Shown: positions 1 through 10,399, numbered from the stretch's first letter. The stretch: 64,000 nucleotides of DNA from Prorocentrum cordatum (GCA_963575745.1 CAUYUJ010000914.1:242290-306289); one strand, 5' to 3'. Notes: a model not told the origin generated them from the sequence alone. Numbers and translations are program-made.

Positions 1-18
1 GCGGGCTGCCCCTCAATT

Positions 19-315
19 TCACCAGGGCGCGAAGAACCCGTTGGCGTTCGCGAGCACCGACCCGAAGAAGAGGATGGTCATCGAGATCACGTAGTTGTTC
101 CCGCCCACGTCTCCCAGGCTCAGTCCAACGGGCGGCGGAGGGGTGGTCGTCACAGGCGCCCCGCCGAAGAACTGCATCTCCACCGAGGGGGCGCGCTGGC
201 CCGCGCGGAGCCCCGCTGGGGAGGCGCCGACGAAGGACAGCGCGAGAGAGCCCACCAGCATGGCGGCGGCAGCCGCGGCGGCGCAGGCGAGCAGCAGGGA
301 CGCGGAACGGGCCAT
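19..315 (-). CDS. Small plastid-targeted thylakoid-type membrane protein (retrogene)
   Basis: The ORF has 98 codons. The ATG at 315 is chosen because the in-frame upstream start is a GTG. Residues 1-20 or so form a hydrophobic, Ala/Leu-rich signal peptide (MARSASLLLACAAAAAAA). An SFVGAS/LRAGQRAPS transit-like stretch follows, as in peridinin-plastid precursors that enter through the ER. The mature part has a Pro-rich spacer and one C-terminal membrane segment (about VISMTILFFGSVLANANGFF) ending FAPW. I do not recognise the subunit; a small photosystem or cytochrome-complex protein is an inference from size and topology. No intron is visible, and two SL relics lie 60-97 bp upstream on the same strand, so the gene is probably a reintegrated processed mRNA. 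It lies on the same strand as the GH125 exons, downstream of their visible part. Confidence 0.6.
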   Translation of the reverse strand: MARSASLLLACAAAAAAAMLVGSLALSFVGASPAGLRAGQRAPSVEMQFFGGAPVTTTPPPPVGLSLGDVGGNNYVISMTILFFGSVLANANGFFAPW

Positions 316-374
316 CTCTGCGCCTGGCGGGATACGTGCGGGCGGTGCCACCAGGAGTGGTCGGCGCTCACCAA

Positions 375-412
375 CTTGAGCCGAGCAGGACTTGAGCCGA
401 AATGGCTACGGA
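375..412 (-). other. Tandem spliced-leader relics upstream of the plastid-protein gene
   Basis: On the minus strand, 412-391 matches the 22-nt dinoflagellate spliced leader with one change (ATTTTGG reads ATTTCGG). At 384-375 the last ten bases (TCGGCTCAAG) occur again with the same substitution. Stacked full plus truncated leaders are the known mark of mRNAs that were trans-spliced, reverse-transcribed into the genome, transcribed and trans-spliced again. The position just 5' of the ORF at 315 shows which transcript carried them. Confidence 0.85.
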
Positions 413-837
413 CCCGGTCATCTGACGTCATGTTGGTTCCCTTGCGGTCGGGCTTCTGAAATCAGGAGCCCAGATAAGGAAATGAAGCCACTTGTGTTTC
501 AAGTCGAGCCGTGAAATCCGAAGGAACGACCGTGTAATCTAAAGGAACACCGAAGGGGCTTGTTATCAAAAGAGTAATGGAACGTATGCAACTCTACTCA
601 GTGGGGGCCCGACCACAAGAAACCTTCCACAAGAACCCCCACCATGAGATCCCAGGACGTCCATTGAATTTTGGTGTGGGAACGTCACGCTGTCCATCGC
701 GAAACCATCGAATCCAAAGAAACCCAGGGCACTCTGGAGGCAAGCAGGGTTTTTCTTGGCATGGGTCTCCACTGCAAAGAAACACCGAGCCCCTTCCGAC
801 CTCGAACTGGACTTTATTTCAGCGGACAGGCTGCTCG
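413..837. other. Intergenic, nothing recognised
   Basis: Mixed-composition sequence with only short chance ORFs. No repeat array, RNA gene or coding pattern was seen. Confidence 0.4.
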
Positions 838-1086
838 GGGTCCTCAGAAGTCCCGACCCCTTCCGCAAGGCCAATTTTTCCTCCCGAAGCCGTTGTTGGG
901 TCGGGGACCTACTGACCCGGGTCCATCCAGACCTGGAGCAGTCAGGCCCTGCAGCATCCTGCAAGATCCTGCAGGATCCTGCAGGATCCTGCGCCCAAGC
1001 CCGGGACAGCGCGCCCCTGGCCCTGCAGGCTCCTGCAGGACCCGGCGCTCTGACTTCCTCCTGCTCCTCCTCCTCCTCCTCCTCCT

Positions 1087-1134
<48 letters not shown>

Positions 1135-1290
1135 CCTCCTCCTCCTCCTCCTCCTCCTCCTCCTCCTCCTCCTCCTCCTCCTCCTCCTCCCCCCCGAGTC
1201 TGGACGGTCCTGGAGCCCGGCGAGGGTCACGGGAGGCCGAAGGCTGCCAGAAAAAAAAACATCCGTCGTGGTCCTGCCCACGGCGCGAGC
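838..1290 (+). repeat. Dispersed repeat family R1, copy split by a microsatellite
   Basis: The left half (838-900: GAAGTCCCGACCCCTTCCG..., TCCTCCCGAAGCCGTTGTTG) and right half (1202-1260: GACGGTCCTGGAGCCCGGCG, AGGCCGAA) match consecutive parts of the R1 repeats at 11.23, 18.6, 39.5 and 44.8 kb. A 0.3 kb insert of CCTGCAGGAT repeats and (CTC/CTG)n separates them here. Confidence 0.6.
1058..1192. repeat. (CTC)n/(CTG)n microsatellite
   Basis: Pure CTC runs flank a block of CTCCTG hexamers. They produce spurious poly-Ser, poly-Leu and poly-Glu frames on both strands. Confidence 0.95.
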
Positions 1291-1327
1291 ACGTCGGGAG
1301 GGGCTCCTCTGAGGTCGGCGCGCTCTG

Positions 1328-1456
1328 CGCCCAGGACGAGTCGAACGGCGCGGCGTCCCCCGTGGCGGCGTAGTACTCCGCGCCCAGCTTCAGGAATGCG
1401 CATAGCGAGTCGAGCTCGTACTTGCGCTCGAAGATCGTCGGGGACATGGCGCTCAC
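1328..1456 (-). CDS. GH125 alpha-mannosidase, exon 3 (partial gene)
   Basis: The minus-strand frame reads VSAMSPTIFERKYELDSLC and continues to about APFDSSW. FERKYELDSLC is a hallmark of glycoside hydrolase family 125 (Pfam Glyco_hydro_125), exo-alpha-1,6-mannosidases. The exon starts after an AG at 1458-1457 and joins exon 2 in phase 0. The 3' limit is uncertain (about 1320-1333), because several donor-like dinucleotides follow the SSW codons. The C-terminal ~half of a normal GH125 protein is not found between here and position 1. It must lie left of the window or be missing. Confidence 0.7.
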
Positions 1457-1489
1457 CTTTCGCCCGGCAGGGCTTTCGGAGCTGCGCCA

Positions 1490-2560
1490 TGGCGCTCCCC
1501 CCCCTCCCCCAGATTCTGGTTTAATCAAGCAGGGGTCCAGCGACAAAGGGGTGGTGCGATAGATTTGGTGCAACAGTTTGTAGGATTGCAAAAGATTTGG
1601 GGCGTGCAATACGTTCCCGTGCGCAAAAATACTGCTGGGCTTTCGCGTGCAATGCGTGAATCGCACAACAATGCAATACAGTTCTCTGGCGCAGTACACT
1701 TGCAATACACACAATTGCCCCAAACCTATTGCGCCCCCCCTTTTCAGCTGGACCCCCTTTGGGCCAACCAGGCAGAGGCAACCCAGGGTACAGTCATGTT
1801 GCTGCAACAGAGAACGCTGCTGAATAAGGGGGAGGAGGAGCAGGAGGAGGAGAAGGAGGAGCAGGAGGAGGAGAATGAGAAGGAAGAGGAGGAAAAGGAG
1901 GATGATGAGGAGGAGGAGGAGGAGGTGAGGTTTCTCTAATGAGAACCATCGTGCGCGCTTCGCGCCTGCTCGGGTGCTCTGTGGTCCCACCTCGCAGTGA
2001 GATGTCGAGGGCAGATCGATGGTTTTCTGGCGGGTGGCAATGGGGGGCGACCGACATGGGGACACGGGGGGTGAAGAACGTGACCCTAAAGACGGGGCCG
2101 TTAGGGCCCCTGTGGGGCACCAGCTGGCTCCAAGAGGGGCCTCAGGGGGCCCCCATCCAAGGCCCTTGTCTTCACACCCCATGCGGACCACCCCCCATCA
2201 CCACCCGCCCGAGATGTCGGATGTAACTTTCGTCCGGGGACGCCGCGGAAGCACGCGGCACACAGCCCTTCCCTGAGCACAGATGCCTCCAGGAGGACGA
2301 TGACGAGGAGGACGAGGGGGGCGGCTTGGAGGTCGAGGAGGGGGAGGAGAGTCCAGGAGCACGACGGCGACAAATAGAAGGGCAGAGCGGGAAGGAGGGA
2401 GGGTCAGGAGCAGAAGGAGAAGTGGAGTCTTTGGAGGCGAATGAGCGGAGGAGGAGGAGGGGAGGAGGAGGGAGGAGGAGGAGGAGGAGGGAGGAGGAGG
2501 AGGAGGAGGAGGAGGGAGGAGGAGGAGGAGGAGGAGGAAAAACGAACGACTCTAGGGCCC
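1490..2560. repeat. Intron DNA with degenerate TGCAA-rich block and (GAG)n tracts
   Basis: 1540-1720 is a loosely repeated TTGCAATAC/GTGCAAT motif resembling the GTGGTGCAA repeats at 24.3, 29.85 and 34.6 kb. Impure (GAG)n tracts occupy 1826-1932, 2300-2345 and 2445-2540. No coding signal is seen. Confidence 0.5.
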
Positions 2561-3256
2561 CGTCGATCTCCACCTTGCCGACGGGTAAACGTTGGCACCT
2601 GAGTGACCTCGTTTGAGGCAGCTCCACTCGGCTTCCCCGCCTCTGCTGGCACTGGAAGCGAGTGCACGGGCCCCAGTCCGCCCCTGACGCGGGTATACGC
2701 GCCTGGGGGGACGGCAGCACGACTCACTCGACAAAAAGGCTCTGCCGACCATTCAAACGCAAACAAAAACTATAACCCTCGAGATTTTACACGCTTCTGG
2801 GGGCCCCTACGCCCCTGGGAGGTGAACCTTCTCTGGTCTCCAAAAACACCTTCCAGGGTCTGGTCCCCAGACGAGAGTCCCAAATTCTGGGGGGCATTCG
2901 AGGGCAAGGAAGGGGCGGGAGCAGCAACCGCAACAGCAGCCCTCGAGGAGGACGGGGGAGGAGGGAGAGAGAATGCCCCCCTAGCTGCAAGCTCTCTGAG
3001 CCTGACCGACGTGGCGAGCATCGGGCGCCGAGAGACTTCCCTGGCGACGTGGGCAACTGTGCGGGCTCTTGCCGCAGCCCCAGCTCTGGTCGCGAAGCGA
3101 TCTTCTCCCCCCCGCCCACCGTCCGCCCCACATCCCCACTCCCATACTGCACTACTACAGTGCTGCTGGTACTCACTCCCTCACTCATCCCTTGGTCAGC
3201 CTGCCCCAGAGCTTCGCCGCATCCCTCTCCAAGGACCCCTTGGGGGCCGCACCTAC
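2561..3256. other. Intron DNA, nothing recognised
   Basis: Unique mixed-composition sequence containing short (CCT/CAA) runs and no supported gene. On the minus strand it lies directly downstream of a good splice donor at 3257/3256, so it is plausibly intronic. Confidence 0.4.
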
Positions 3257-3876
3257 CTTTTTCTCCCCGCAGGTACTTCAGAAGGGCCCTCCCGAGCTCG
3301 GGGTACTTCGAATCCATCGCGAACGTGAGACGATACTTCTCCGACTTTGACTCCTGCTTCCGGGTGCCGCGGACGCGACAAGCACGAATCTCCTCTGCGA
3401 GCTCGATAGGCTCGCTCTGCATCACGGTCTCGTCCCAATACTTTTCGAAACGCTGCTTGCAATCCTCGGGGCACGCAGGATCCTGGCCCGTCGCCGAGAT
3501 GAGCGCAGTCCATACCTGAAGAAAGGGTGGGCCGAGGTGTGCCGTCGACCCCGAGGCATCCTTCAACCGCTGCACCTCGTGGTGATACTGAACGCCTGCC
3601 TTCTTGCCTGCTGCTGCCGCCACCTGGTCGGTGGCCAAGAGAAAAGTGTGAAACGCTACGCCGCAGACGTCCCGCAGCTCTGCCGCGCTGGTGAGTGCGA
3701 GCTTCGTGATAATGATCACCAGCTGTCGCAGAACGCCCCCATCCTCCTCTGCCTTTGGCCTGACCCTTTGCCTCCTCCACCAGCTTCCTGGCCTTTGCGT
3801 CGGGGGTGTCCTGAGACGCGGTGCCCGAGCTGCCCGCCGAGTGCACTTCCAGCATCCACGCGGGGCGCTTGTCCAT
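3257..3876 (-). pseudogene. Unrecognised exon-like ORF with one frameshift
   Basis: The frame starts at ATG 3876 (MDKRPAWMLEVHSAG...) and runs to about 3750 (EEAKGQAKG). It then resumes in another frame (EEDGGVLRQLVIIITKLALT) for about 165 residues, ending ...RALLKYLRGEK. The second part is rich in Lys/Glu, with amphipathic helices and a Cys-Pro-Glu-Asp-Cys stretch. Codon pattern and composition are coding-like, and no repeat explains it. The frame ends at AAAAAG|GTAGGT (3257/3256), a strong canonical 5' splice site, so this looks like a first exon. It sits just downstream of the C-terminal zinc-finger remnant of a retrotransposon, and may be either an element-encoded protein or a captured host exon. 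The frameshift near 3745 suggests decay or a sequencing error. I do not recognise a function. Confidence 0.45.
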
Positions 3877-3939
3877 GGCTGCCGCGCACACGGAGCCAGG
3901 GAGGTCGAGGCTGGGGACACGGTTGGAGGTGAGAGCGCA

Positions 3940-4872
3940 GATGAACCTGCAAAGCCTCAAAGCTGCTACCATAGAAAACGCATGGCGGACACTGACAAGA
4001 GCTGGGTGCCTGAAGCTGCTTGAGATGCCGAACGCTGATATCACTGCAAAACCCTCGCGCCAGCGAGTCGTGGAGATGACGCCGACATATTGCACGCGAA
4101 GAGAAGGTCGTAGAACACACACAGCATTGATTCGATAGACTCAACACACTCGATAAGGCTTGGTATCCACGACGTGCTATGGTATGATTGTGCACTCCCC
4201 GTCGATCACTTAAGATCGCACCGCGCACCTGCCCACCCTCAAGACACACAGTGCACCGATACTGCCCCCCCCCCCCCCCCCCGTGTCACGGATTCCGAGA
4301 TCAGCCTCGGGAGGTACAGGCCCAGGAGCGGCACCAGGAGGAGGAATTGCAACAGCCAAAGCCCTACTCCGAAGTTGCCGAACGTCGGTCCGAAGAAAAA
4401 GCTCACCCCCTTCATTGGACCGAAACAGCTCCAGGAATCTGCCCGAGATAGCCTCCAAGAGTTCAGCCCCCTCCTCGAGCACCCCCAGGGCCCCCACGTC
4501 TTCCCAGTACATGCGGGCCCAAGGATGCGCCTGAGAGCTCAGAGACCCGCTCGACGCCAAAACAGGGCGGGTCTCGAACATGGCGAACATTGCTGCGATC
4601 TCCTGCCGATGAGAATCTGGTCGGCGCACCAGTTCTTGCAAAAAAACAAGCCGTCGAACCCGAGCCTCGAGCTCAGGTTCTACTATCTTCCAGTAGGCCA
4701 GAACAGCCGTGTTGGACATCGAGCACGGATGGCCAGGAGCGGCTGGTGAAAAAGCTTGCCCCAACATAGCCCTCCGAGCATGAACAGCAGTGTTATTCGG
4801 TCGTCGATACTCTGCGTTAGTCGGTACATAAGTTTCAATCCCCGAGAGCCCTGCATTGTACACTTTATTCAA
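3940..4872 (-). pseudogene. LINE-A ORF2 C-terminal part with Cys/His cluster
   Basis: The 4250-4872 frame carries a helical Arg-rich segment (RRLVFLQELVRRPD, AAMFAMFE) typical of the region after the RT thumb. The frame covering 4140-3940 has a CxxC-x-F-x-H pattern (CCVCSTTFSSR, RHLHD, CPPCVFYG, VHLRSH). It resembles the zinc-finger tails of dinoflagellate non-LTR ORF2 proteins. The pieces are out of frame with each other. Confidence 0.55.
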
Positions 4873-5253
4873 AAAAAACAGACATCAACGTAAACGATGA
4901 GGAACTCCTGGTAGATGCCAAAAACGCCCCAGCGAATAAAAACCTGACTGCGTAGCTACAAACCTGGACTTAAATTCTGCAGAGTACCGATGAGGAAGAA
5001 CACTAACTTGAAAGCTCAACGACTTGATTACCTGCGCCACGCGGCTTTGAAAAGACAGAGCTCCTTCACGGAGCAGACGAAGCGCTTCGCATGATCCCCT
5101 CCCAACCAGACATACTAGAGTAGCCTGCTTGCTAAGGTTCTGCTTGTGCCCGCCCCTGCTCAGAGATTTATCAAGATCCTGGTTGCTCCGCTTGCTCTTT
5201 TGGATAAGCTCGGTGACGGTAGTAAACCTCCCCCCACTAACTTCTTGGTTAGA

Positions 5254-7140
5254 TCATCGGCATACTTGGCGAGGGACAGGTCCTGGATCGTTCCAGAAAC
5301 AGGGCAGCGCGCACAACATGTCCGCGGTGTTGCCCCACAGGCGCTGTGCTTCCCGCCACCTATTAACAGCAGGGTCGAACGCGTGTACGAACGAGCGCAC
5401 CGCAAACCCGTCGCCCATCAGGCCCCCGCAGCTAGGACGCAGCGTGCAAACCTCGTCGTGCCCGCGCGACTGGATCACCGCACACCGATACCTCTGTTTC
5501 CCAAACGAGGCTGCAGTGGGCAAAAGCATATCGGGGATTGCTGTCCGCATCGGCGCCCAGCTGCTAGACCCGAACGCGTTGGCCAAGTCGTGGGCATTCG
5601 TGGTGTGCGAGATGCCACTCTTCCACAAGTGATACCCCCCGATATTCTGGACAAGCGGGGCTTCTTCCCGACGGTGATGCGGTATAAAACCATGATCACA
5701 GTCCCCAAAGCGCCCAGGGCCCCGTTGATGCATCAGGTTGGTCAGAGAGGCCGTCCCAATAGGATCCAAGAGATGTGCCCATCGAGTCTCCCCATCAGGT
5801 CTAGGTAGAGGAGCTCCCTCACTACTGTGCCATCGAATAGGGGCCCACCCAGAACTCCGAACCAGCACCAGACACTTCCAGAAAAACTCTTGAAACTCAA
5901 GAGCACTATAACCTTCAGAGGCCGCTCCGAGCCCAGCCTGTCCCCGCTTGCAATTTCGAGCCGGGCGCAACGGCAGCCGCCAGAGCTCCAGAGGTGGGGC
6001 CCACGAAGGCCCAGCTCTCCCCTTGCCAGCCTTGAGCAGTGCACGCCTAATGCTTGGATAGTCACGACCAACTGCTTGCCGATCTTGAACGGTTGCCAGA
6101 GCAGGCTGACGAGCGCGAGAAAGCAACCATTCCCTCCACCATTCCCAGCTAGAGATTCGTTCAGCACTCATTCCTCCCTCCGCCCCCTCACGTGCGAACT
6201 GTGCTGACAACTCCGCCGCGCTGGCAACTGCTCCACGCAATGCTTGATAACCGCGGCGCTTCGGGCCGAAGCGCGCGCCTCCCACGCGGCGGCGGAGCCG
6301 AGCTGCCTCCGCCAGCCGTCGCCCTCGCCAGAGCTCGTGAATTTCGCCAACCTGCTGAGCCTGTCGGGCACGAGCCCCACGCCGTAGTCGTCGACCACTG
6401 GTCTCCGTGGCCTCGAGCAATGCAGCAGCAATAGAAGCCTCCTCCTCGCTGTCATCAGCATCTTCTAGCCGTGGCCGAAGAGCCCGTCGTCGTCGAAGAA
6501 ACTTCATTCGCTCAGCGGCCAGCGGGTTGGGACCCTTGGCCTTCGGCGACACCCCGTAGAACTTCTCGCCCTCCGCGATCAGCACCTCATTGAGGTAGTC
6601 GAAGGCGAGGTCAGCCGTCGGGTAGGAGAGCAGCCTCTGCGTGAGCTCCTGATCCCGCGCAATGCGGGCCTCCACGGCCTCCAAGAATTGACGCCGCCCT
6701 TGTCCCCGCCGAACTGCTGTCATGAGGGCATCGAGGTCCCACCGAACACGGTCAGGCGGGAATGCAACAGCCTGGGGTGCGAGGACGCACGGGCACTTCA
6801 AGTGCACGAGGAGGCGATCAGCAATGGCCCGACGCCGGATATATTGCAACTTGCGACTGGGTCGGTGAAGAGGGCCTGCGCGATATGCTTGCTGAACCAA
6901 TGCCGTCGGAGCTGCAATCACATCAATCCAGGAACTCTCTACACGCGGACCATGGTATGTAGGACAGAATCCGGGAAAACTAATTTCCACCTGCATATTG
7001 TGCGTGGCCAGCAATCGAGACAATAGCGCACCAGCATACACCCCGTTGGTAGCATGCTCACGTTTGACAACATCCAACCCATCATTCTCCCAAGCACCGT
7101 TGACCTGCACCATGCCCATGCCGTCGTTGACCGTCGGCAC
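5254..7140 (-). pseudogene. LINE-A ORF2 fragment: endonuclease end and RT palm
   Basis: This 628-codon open frame has the endonuclease C-terminal motif SSWIDVIAAP near residue 72. It then has a Lys/Arg/Ala-rich linker and RT blocks, including motif A-like HDLANAFGS (5565-5592) and motif B-like GGLMGDGFAVRSF. It stops in the frame just before motif C. The catalytic YADD lies at 5254-5290 in the neighbouring frame (DLSLAKYADDLTKKLVGG), which shows a frameshift near 5330. The upstream endonuclease core (ELIEWVGPLL..., TPLICAD) is in the 7082-7690 frame and joins NDGMGMVQVNG here after another shift. Confidence 0.75.
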
Positions 7141-7749
7141 AGATCAGCGGAGTCGTCCGCTGGGGCAGAGAAGAAAGCAAAGGCCCAACCCACTCAATCA
7201 ACTCATTCACCGTGCGCCGATACTTGACCCATTCATAAGAAAGACTCGGCTTTGGGGGGGAATAGAGACATATCATCGTGACGTCCAAGATGCCAGTTCG
7301 TGCACGACAAAGTAATCCTCTTCCTCCGATCAGAGGCGGTGCGCACTCCGTACGCACAAGGTGTTCCAGACGAATCTTTTCCCCCCACAATATTGAGCAA
7401 CCACAATGACCGTTGGTGAGCTCTCCTGTAGTCCAGCCAGCCTCCACTAGGACACGCCCGTGAAGATTTCGACGTCGCAGCGATGTGCCACGTGTAGCTT
7501 TAGATCGAGTGCCAATCAAACCCAGACAATCAAAGTTACCAGTCAGATATGCGATGTCCGTCAGGCGATCCGTCGAGGAAGCTTGCATCGCATTGAACGG
7601 TCCTGCAGTCAACGGAAACGTCGTCATCAAATTGTGCGAGAGCCGCCACAGGCGGAGAACCAGCACATATGCACGTGCAGCATGAAGTAAGGGGTAGAGA
7701 CGTAGGTGAGTGTGTCGACCAGAGGGCATCGCTCCTGAGCATCCCTGGC

Positions 7750-7826
7750 TGAGGAGGAGGAGGAGGAGGAGGAGTAGGAGGAGGAGGAGGAGGAGGAGGA
7801 GGAGGAGGAGGAGGAGGAGGAGGAGG
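7750..7826. repeat. (GAG)n microsatellite at the LINE-A 5' side
   Basis: A near-pure GAG run with a single GTAG interruption. It abuts the 5' end of LINE-A. Confidence 0.95.
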
Positions 7827-7904
7827 ACACACAGAGGAGGGGGGCCACCGTGCCCCTCGTCCACGCGTGCCGCTCCTAGCGGCCTTCTGCCCATCCTACC
7901 ATCG

Positions 7905-8630
7905 TGCCTGGGCTGTTGGTCGGAAGCCTCGAAGTCTGTTCGGCCTTGAAGCCTGAAGTCTGTTCGGCCTTGTTGGTTGTTGTTCGGCCTTGAAGTCTGT
8001 TCGGGTCTCTGGGGGAGCCTCTGGGCAGCCTCTTGGTGGCAGTTCTGAAGCTTTTCTCGGGACGCCTTGCGGGGCCTCTTTTAGACATCTTGTGGGCCTC
8101 TTCGGTCGTCTTGGGGAGTCTTTAAGGGCCTGCTGGCGGTCTTCGGGGTCCTCTTAGGTTCGAATTGCGCGCCCGGGGCCCCTCTTGGGGTCTTCTTTGG
8201 CGGTCCTGGGTGCCCCTTGGGCAGTCTTGAGGCCCGCTTGGGCCGTCTTGGATGCTGCAAACAGAAAACAGCGATTTGCCAGAAATATATGCTAGCCACA
8301 AGGTAATTATGTGATGATGTTTGTTCCTTCGGACCCTCTGGGGGCCCCTCTTGGAGCCGTCTTGTGGCGTCTTGGGGGTCTCTTATTGGGCCGTCTTGAC
8401 GCCATCTGAGGCCGTCCGGAAGCCACCTTGGCCTGTCTGTGACCAGTGTGGAACCTGCCCGGAAGCTCCCAAGGGGGGGCCGCGGAGGGAAGCTCCGCGG
8501 GGAGGCTCCGGGGAGGTCCCGGGGAGGCCCTCGGGGGCGGAGGGGGAACTCCACGTATCTGTTTCCGGTGGCCGTGCAGGGGGGCCCCCGGGCCCAGGTT
8601 CGGGTGTATGAGAGGAGACTCTGGCCCAAC
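7905..8630 (-). repeat. Degenerate ~22-bp repeat block (family HR)
   Basis: 7915-8010 is a short tandem of GTCTGTTCGGCCTTGAAG. From 8030 the sequence is a reverse-oriented relative of the GGCCCAAGANGGCCTCCAAG repeats that fill 21.8-24.0 kb, including an AT-richer spacer at 8255-8330 that resembles the spacers there. Confidence 0.65.
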
Positions 8631-9290
8631 AGGCAGGAAAGCCCAGAATCTCGATAAGTCGGATCGGCGATCGGAATTCATCGGATCGGCGGAAGTCGAC
8701 AGCCAAGTCATCGGGAGGAGTCGAATCGGCGGGAATCGGCAGAGCAGCAATGCCTCATTGGGGAATCGGACTCCAAAGTCGAATCGAATCGGAATCGGAA
8801 TCCATCGAAACCGCATCGAATCGAATCAAGAGGAACCGAAGCGCGTGGGTGCACGAGGAGCACCAGGGGACAACCAGGGAAGGACGCAAGGAGCAGCGAG
8901 CCCATTCCAGACCCGAACTACTGCTTTCTCCAGCGTCTTGACTGTAGCCCGGGGCGGTCCGACACCCCCGCACCGCTTTCGTCGGCGCCCCCCGGGCAGG
9001 AGAGCCCAGAATCGAATCGACAAGTTGGATCGGCGATCGACATGGATCGGGCCGACGGACATCGGCAGCCGAGTCGGGAAAAGTCGAATCGGCAGACATC
9101 GGCAGGCTCCTGGGCCTCCGTTGGGAAATCGGATCCCCCCAAAACGGGATCCGAAGCCGAGTCGAATCGGAATCGGAATCCATCGAGGCCGAATCGAATC
9201 GGAATCGGAATCCATCGAGGTCGAATCGGAATCGGAATCGGAATCCATCGAGGCCGAGTCGAATCGAGTCCGAGGAATCGAAACGAGCCC
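8625..9290 (+). repeat. Two tandem copies of a TCGAATCGG-rich repeat (~365 bp apart)
   Basis: 8632-8840 and 8995-9290 share AGCCCAGAATC..., GGATCGGCGATCG, AAGTCGAATCGGC and GGGAAATCGGA in the same order. Each ends in a microsatellite-like tract of TCGAATCGGAATCGGAATCC(ATCGAGGCCG). The second copy has three ~30-bp iterations of that tract (9160-9260). Confidence 0.7.
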
Positions 9291-9368
9291 TGCTGGGAGG
9301 GGGGCGCTCCGCGCCCCGGAGCCTGCAGCGCCGAGGCCGCCCCGGGCTGCACATTCCCGCGGGCGGGG

Positions 9369-9578
9369 TGGGGGGGGCTGCGGAGGCCAGCAGGGGCTGC
9401 ATGGGGGCACACGCGGCAGGAAGCACTGCTGCACGAACTCTTGGGGCACATGCTTCGTCGATCTGTGATGGCGGGGGGGGGGGGCTGCGGAGGCCAGCAG
9501 GGGCTGCAGAGGGCACACGCGGCAGGAAGCAGTGCTGCACGAACTCTCGGGGCACATGCTTCGTCGATCTGTGATGGT
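9369..9578 (+). repeat. ~105-bp tandem duplication
   Basis: Two head-to-tail units start GGGGGGCTGCGGAGGCCAGC and end TTCGTCGATCTGTGATGG, with about 95% identity. Confidence 0.85.
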
Positions 9579-9712
9579 GGGCCTGCTTTCCCACACCGCC
9601 ACCACCACAAGTTGGGGGGGGGAAGGAGGTGGAGGATGAGGAGGAGAAGACGGGGAGGAGGACCCCCTCCCCCTCCTGCTTGTGGTGGTGGCGGTGGACA
9701 ACAAGCCTACCG
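9572..9712. mobile_element. Foldback/MITE-like element F1, copy 1
   Basis: Arms TGATGGTGGGCCTGCTTTCC + CACCGCCACCACCACAAG (left) and CTTGTGGTGGTGGCGGTG + ACAAGCCTACC (right) form a long hairpin around a purine/pyrimidine-rich loop. The 18-bp inner arm is a perfect inverted repeat. The same layout recurs at 36175-36298. Confidence 0.65.
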
Positions 9713-9978
9713 TTTGAAGGTCCGAAGATGCCCGAGAAATTCGGTGAGTCCCTGAGACCACTGGGGCACCGGGGGATCAGAAATTCCCGTGCGGCTCCAG
9801 GCCGGCGTCTTGTGTGATGCGTCCCAGATCTTCCGACCTCTTCCTTTGGGGTAGTTTCTCGTCCCGGCTCCCGGCCCTTTCCGATCATCGGCCCCAGAGG
9901 CCGACATCGAGAAAACACGGCGGGATCTAACAACACAGATCGTCGGAGAGATGGGCGCCTGGCACCGGGCCTTGCCGC

Positions 9979-10167
9979 CTTCGTCCCCATGAAGGACGGC
10001 TTCGTGGTGACGTCCTGGGCGTTGGGCGAGGCGCCCGCGAGCGCGTCCGCGCTGTGGGCGTTGGCGTACGCGTCGGTGCGGATCTGGCGCACCTGCCTGC
10101 GCAGCAGGCCGCCCAGCATCGCCCGCAGCCGCCCGTCGCGCGCCGCGAAGCGCATGTAGGGGAGGAC
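9979..10167 (-). CDS. GH125 alpha-mannosidase, exon 2
   Basis: A 63-codon exon reading VLPYMRFAARDGRLRAMLGG, then a LLRRQVRQIRTDAYANA segment, then ASPNAQDVTTKPSFMGTK. The YANAF-like DAYANA followed by an SPN stretch is the GH125 order between the DSTNQ and FERKYELDSLC motifs. The exon starts right after CAG (10170-10168). It ends at AAG|GC (9979/9978), a GC donor used commonly by dinoflagellates. Phase is 0 at both ends, so it joins exon 1 as ...DSTNQ|VLPYM and exon 3 as ...MGTK|VSAM without gap or overlap. The exact joins across both introns strengthen the family call. Confidence 0.8.
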
Positions 10168-10399
10168 CTGTGGCAGGACGCGCTCGCGACGCAAAGGGAC
10201 ACGTCGGGCTCCGTGTTGGACTGTTCTCGACCGTTCGCGCAACCTGTCTCCAGCCGCGGGGTCCTCGCCAAAGCTGCGCCTCGCCGAGGGCCTTCTCGGG
10301 GTGCCCAGGGTCGACCGGAACGGCCGCCAGAGACCCCAGTTAGACCGTGCACCAGGGACGGGGAGGCATGCTCGCGTCGTGAAAACAACGAGAACACGA

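Larger units (their letters stand above)
3920..7700 (-). mobile_element. Decayed non-LTR retrotransposon (LINE-A) inside the GH125 intron
   Basis: The order on the minus strand is APE-type endonuclease pieces (about 7690-6900), reverse transcriptase (about 6050-5150), a C-terminal region (4872-4250) and a terminal Cys/His cluster (4120-3940). At least three frameshifts separate them (near 7140, 5330 and 4250-4880), so it is inactive. The 5' end abuts a (GAG)n tract at 7750-7826. No SL relic is seen, and the endonuclease start is poorly preserved, which suggests 5' truncation or decay. The element has the same orientation as its host gene. Confidence 0.75.

Noticed and set aside
566-2191. 541-codon minus-strand ORF
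   Set aside because: Mostly translations of (CTC/CTG)n and (GAG)n. Only the 1328-1456 part is real coding (GH125 exon 3).
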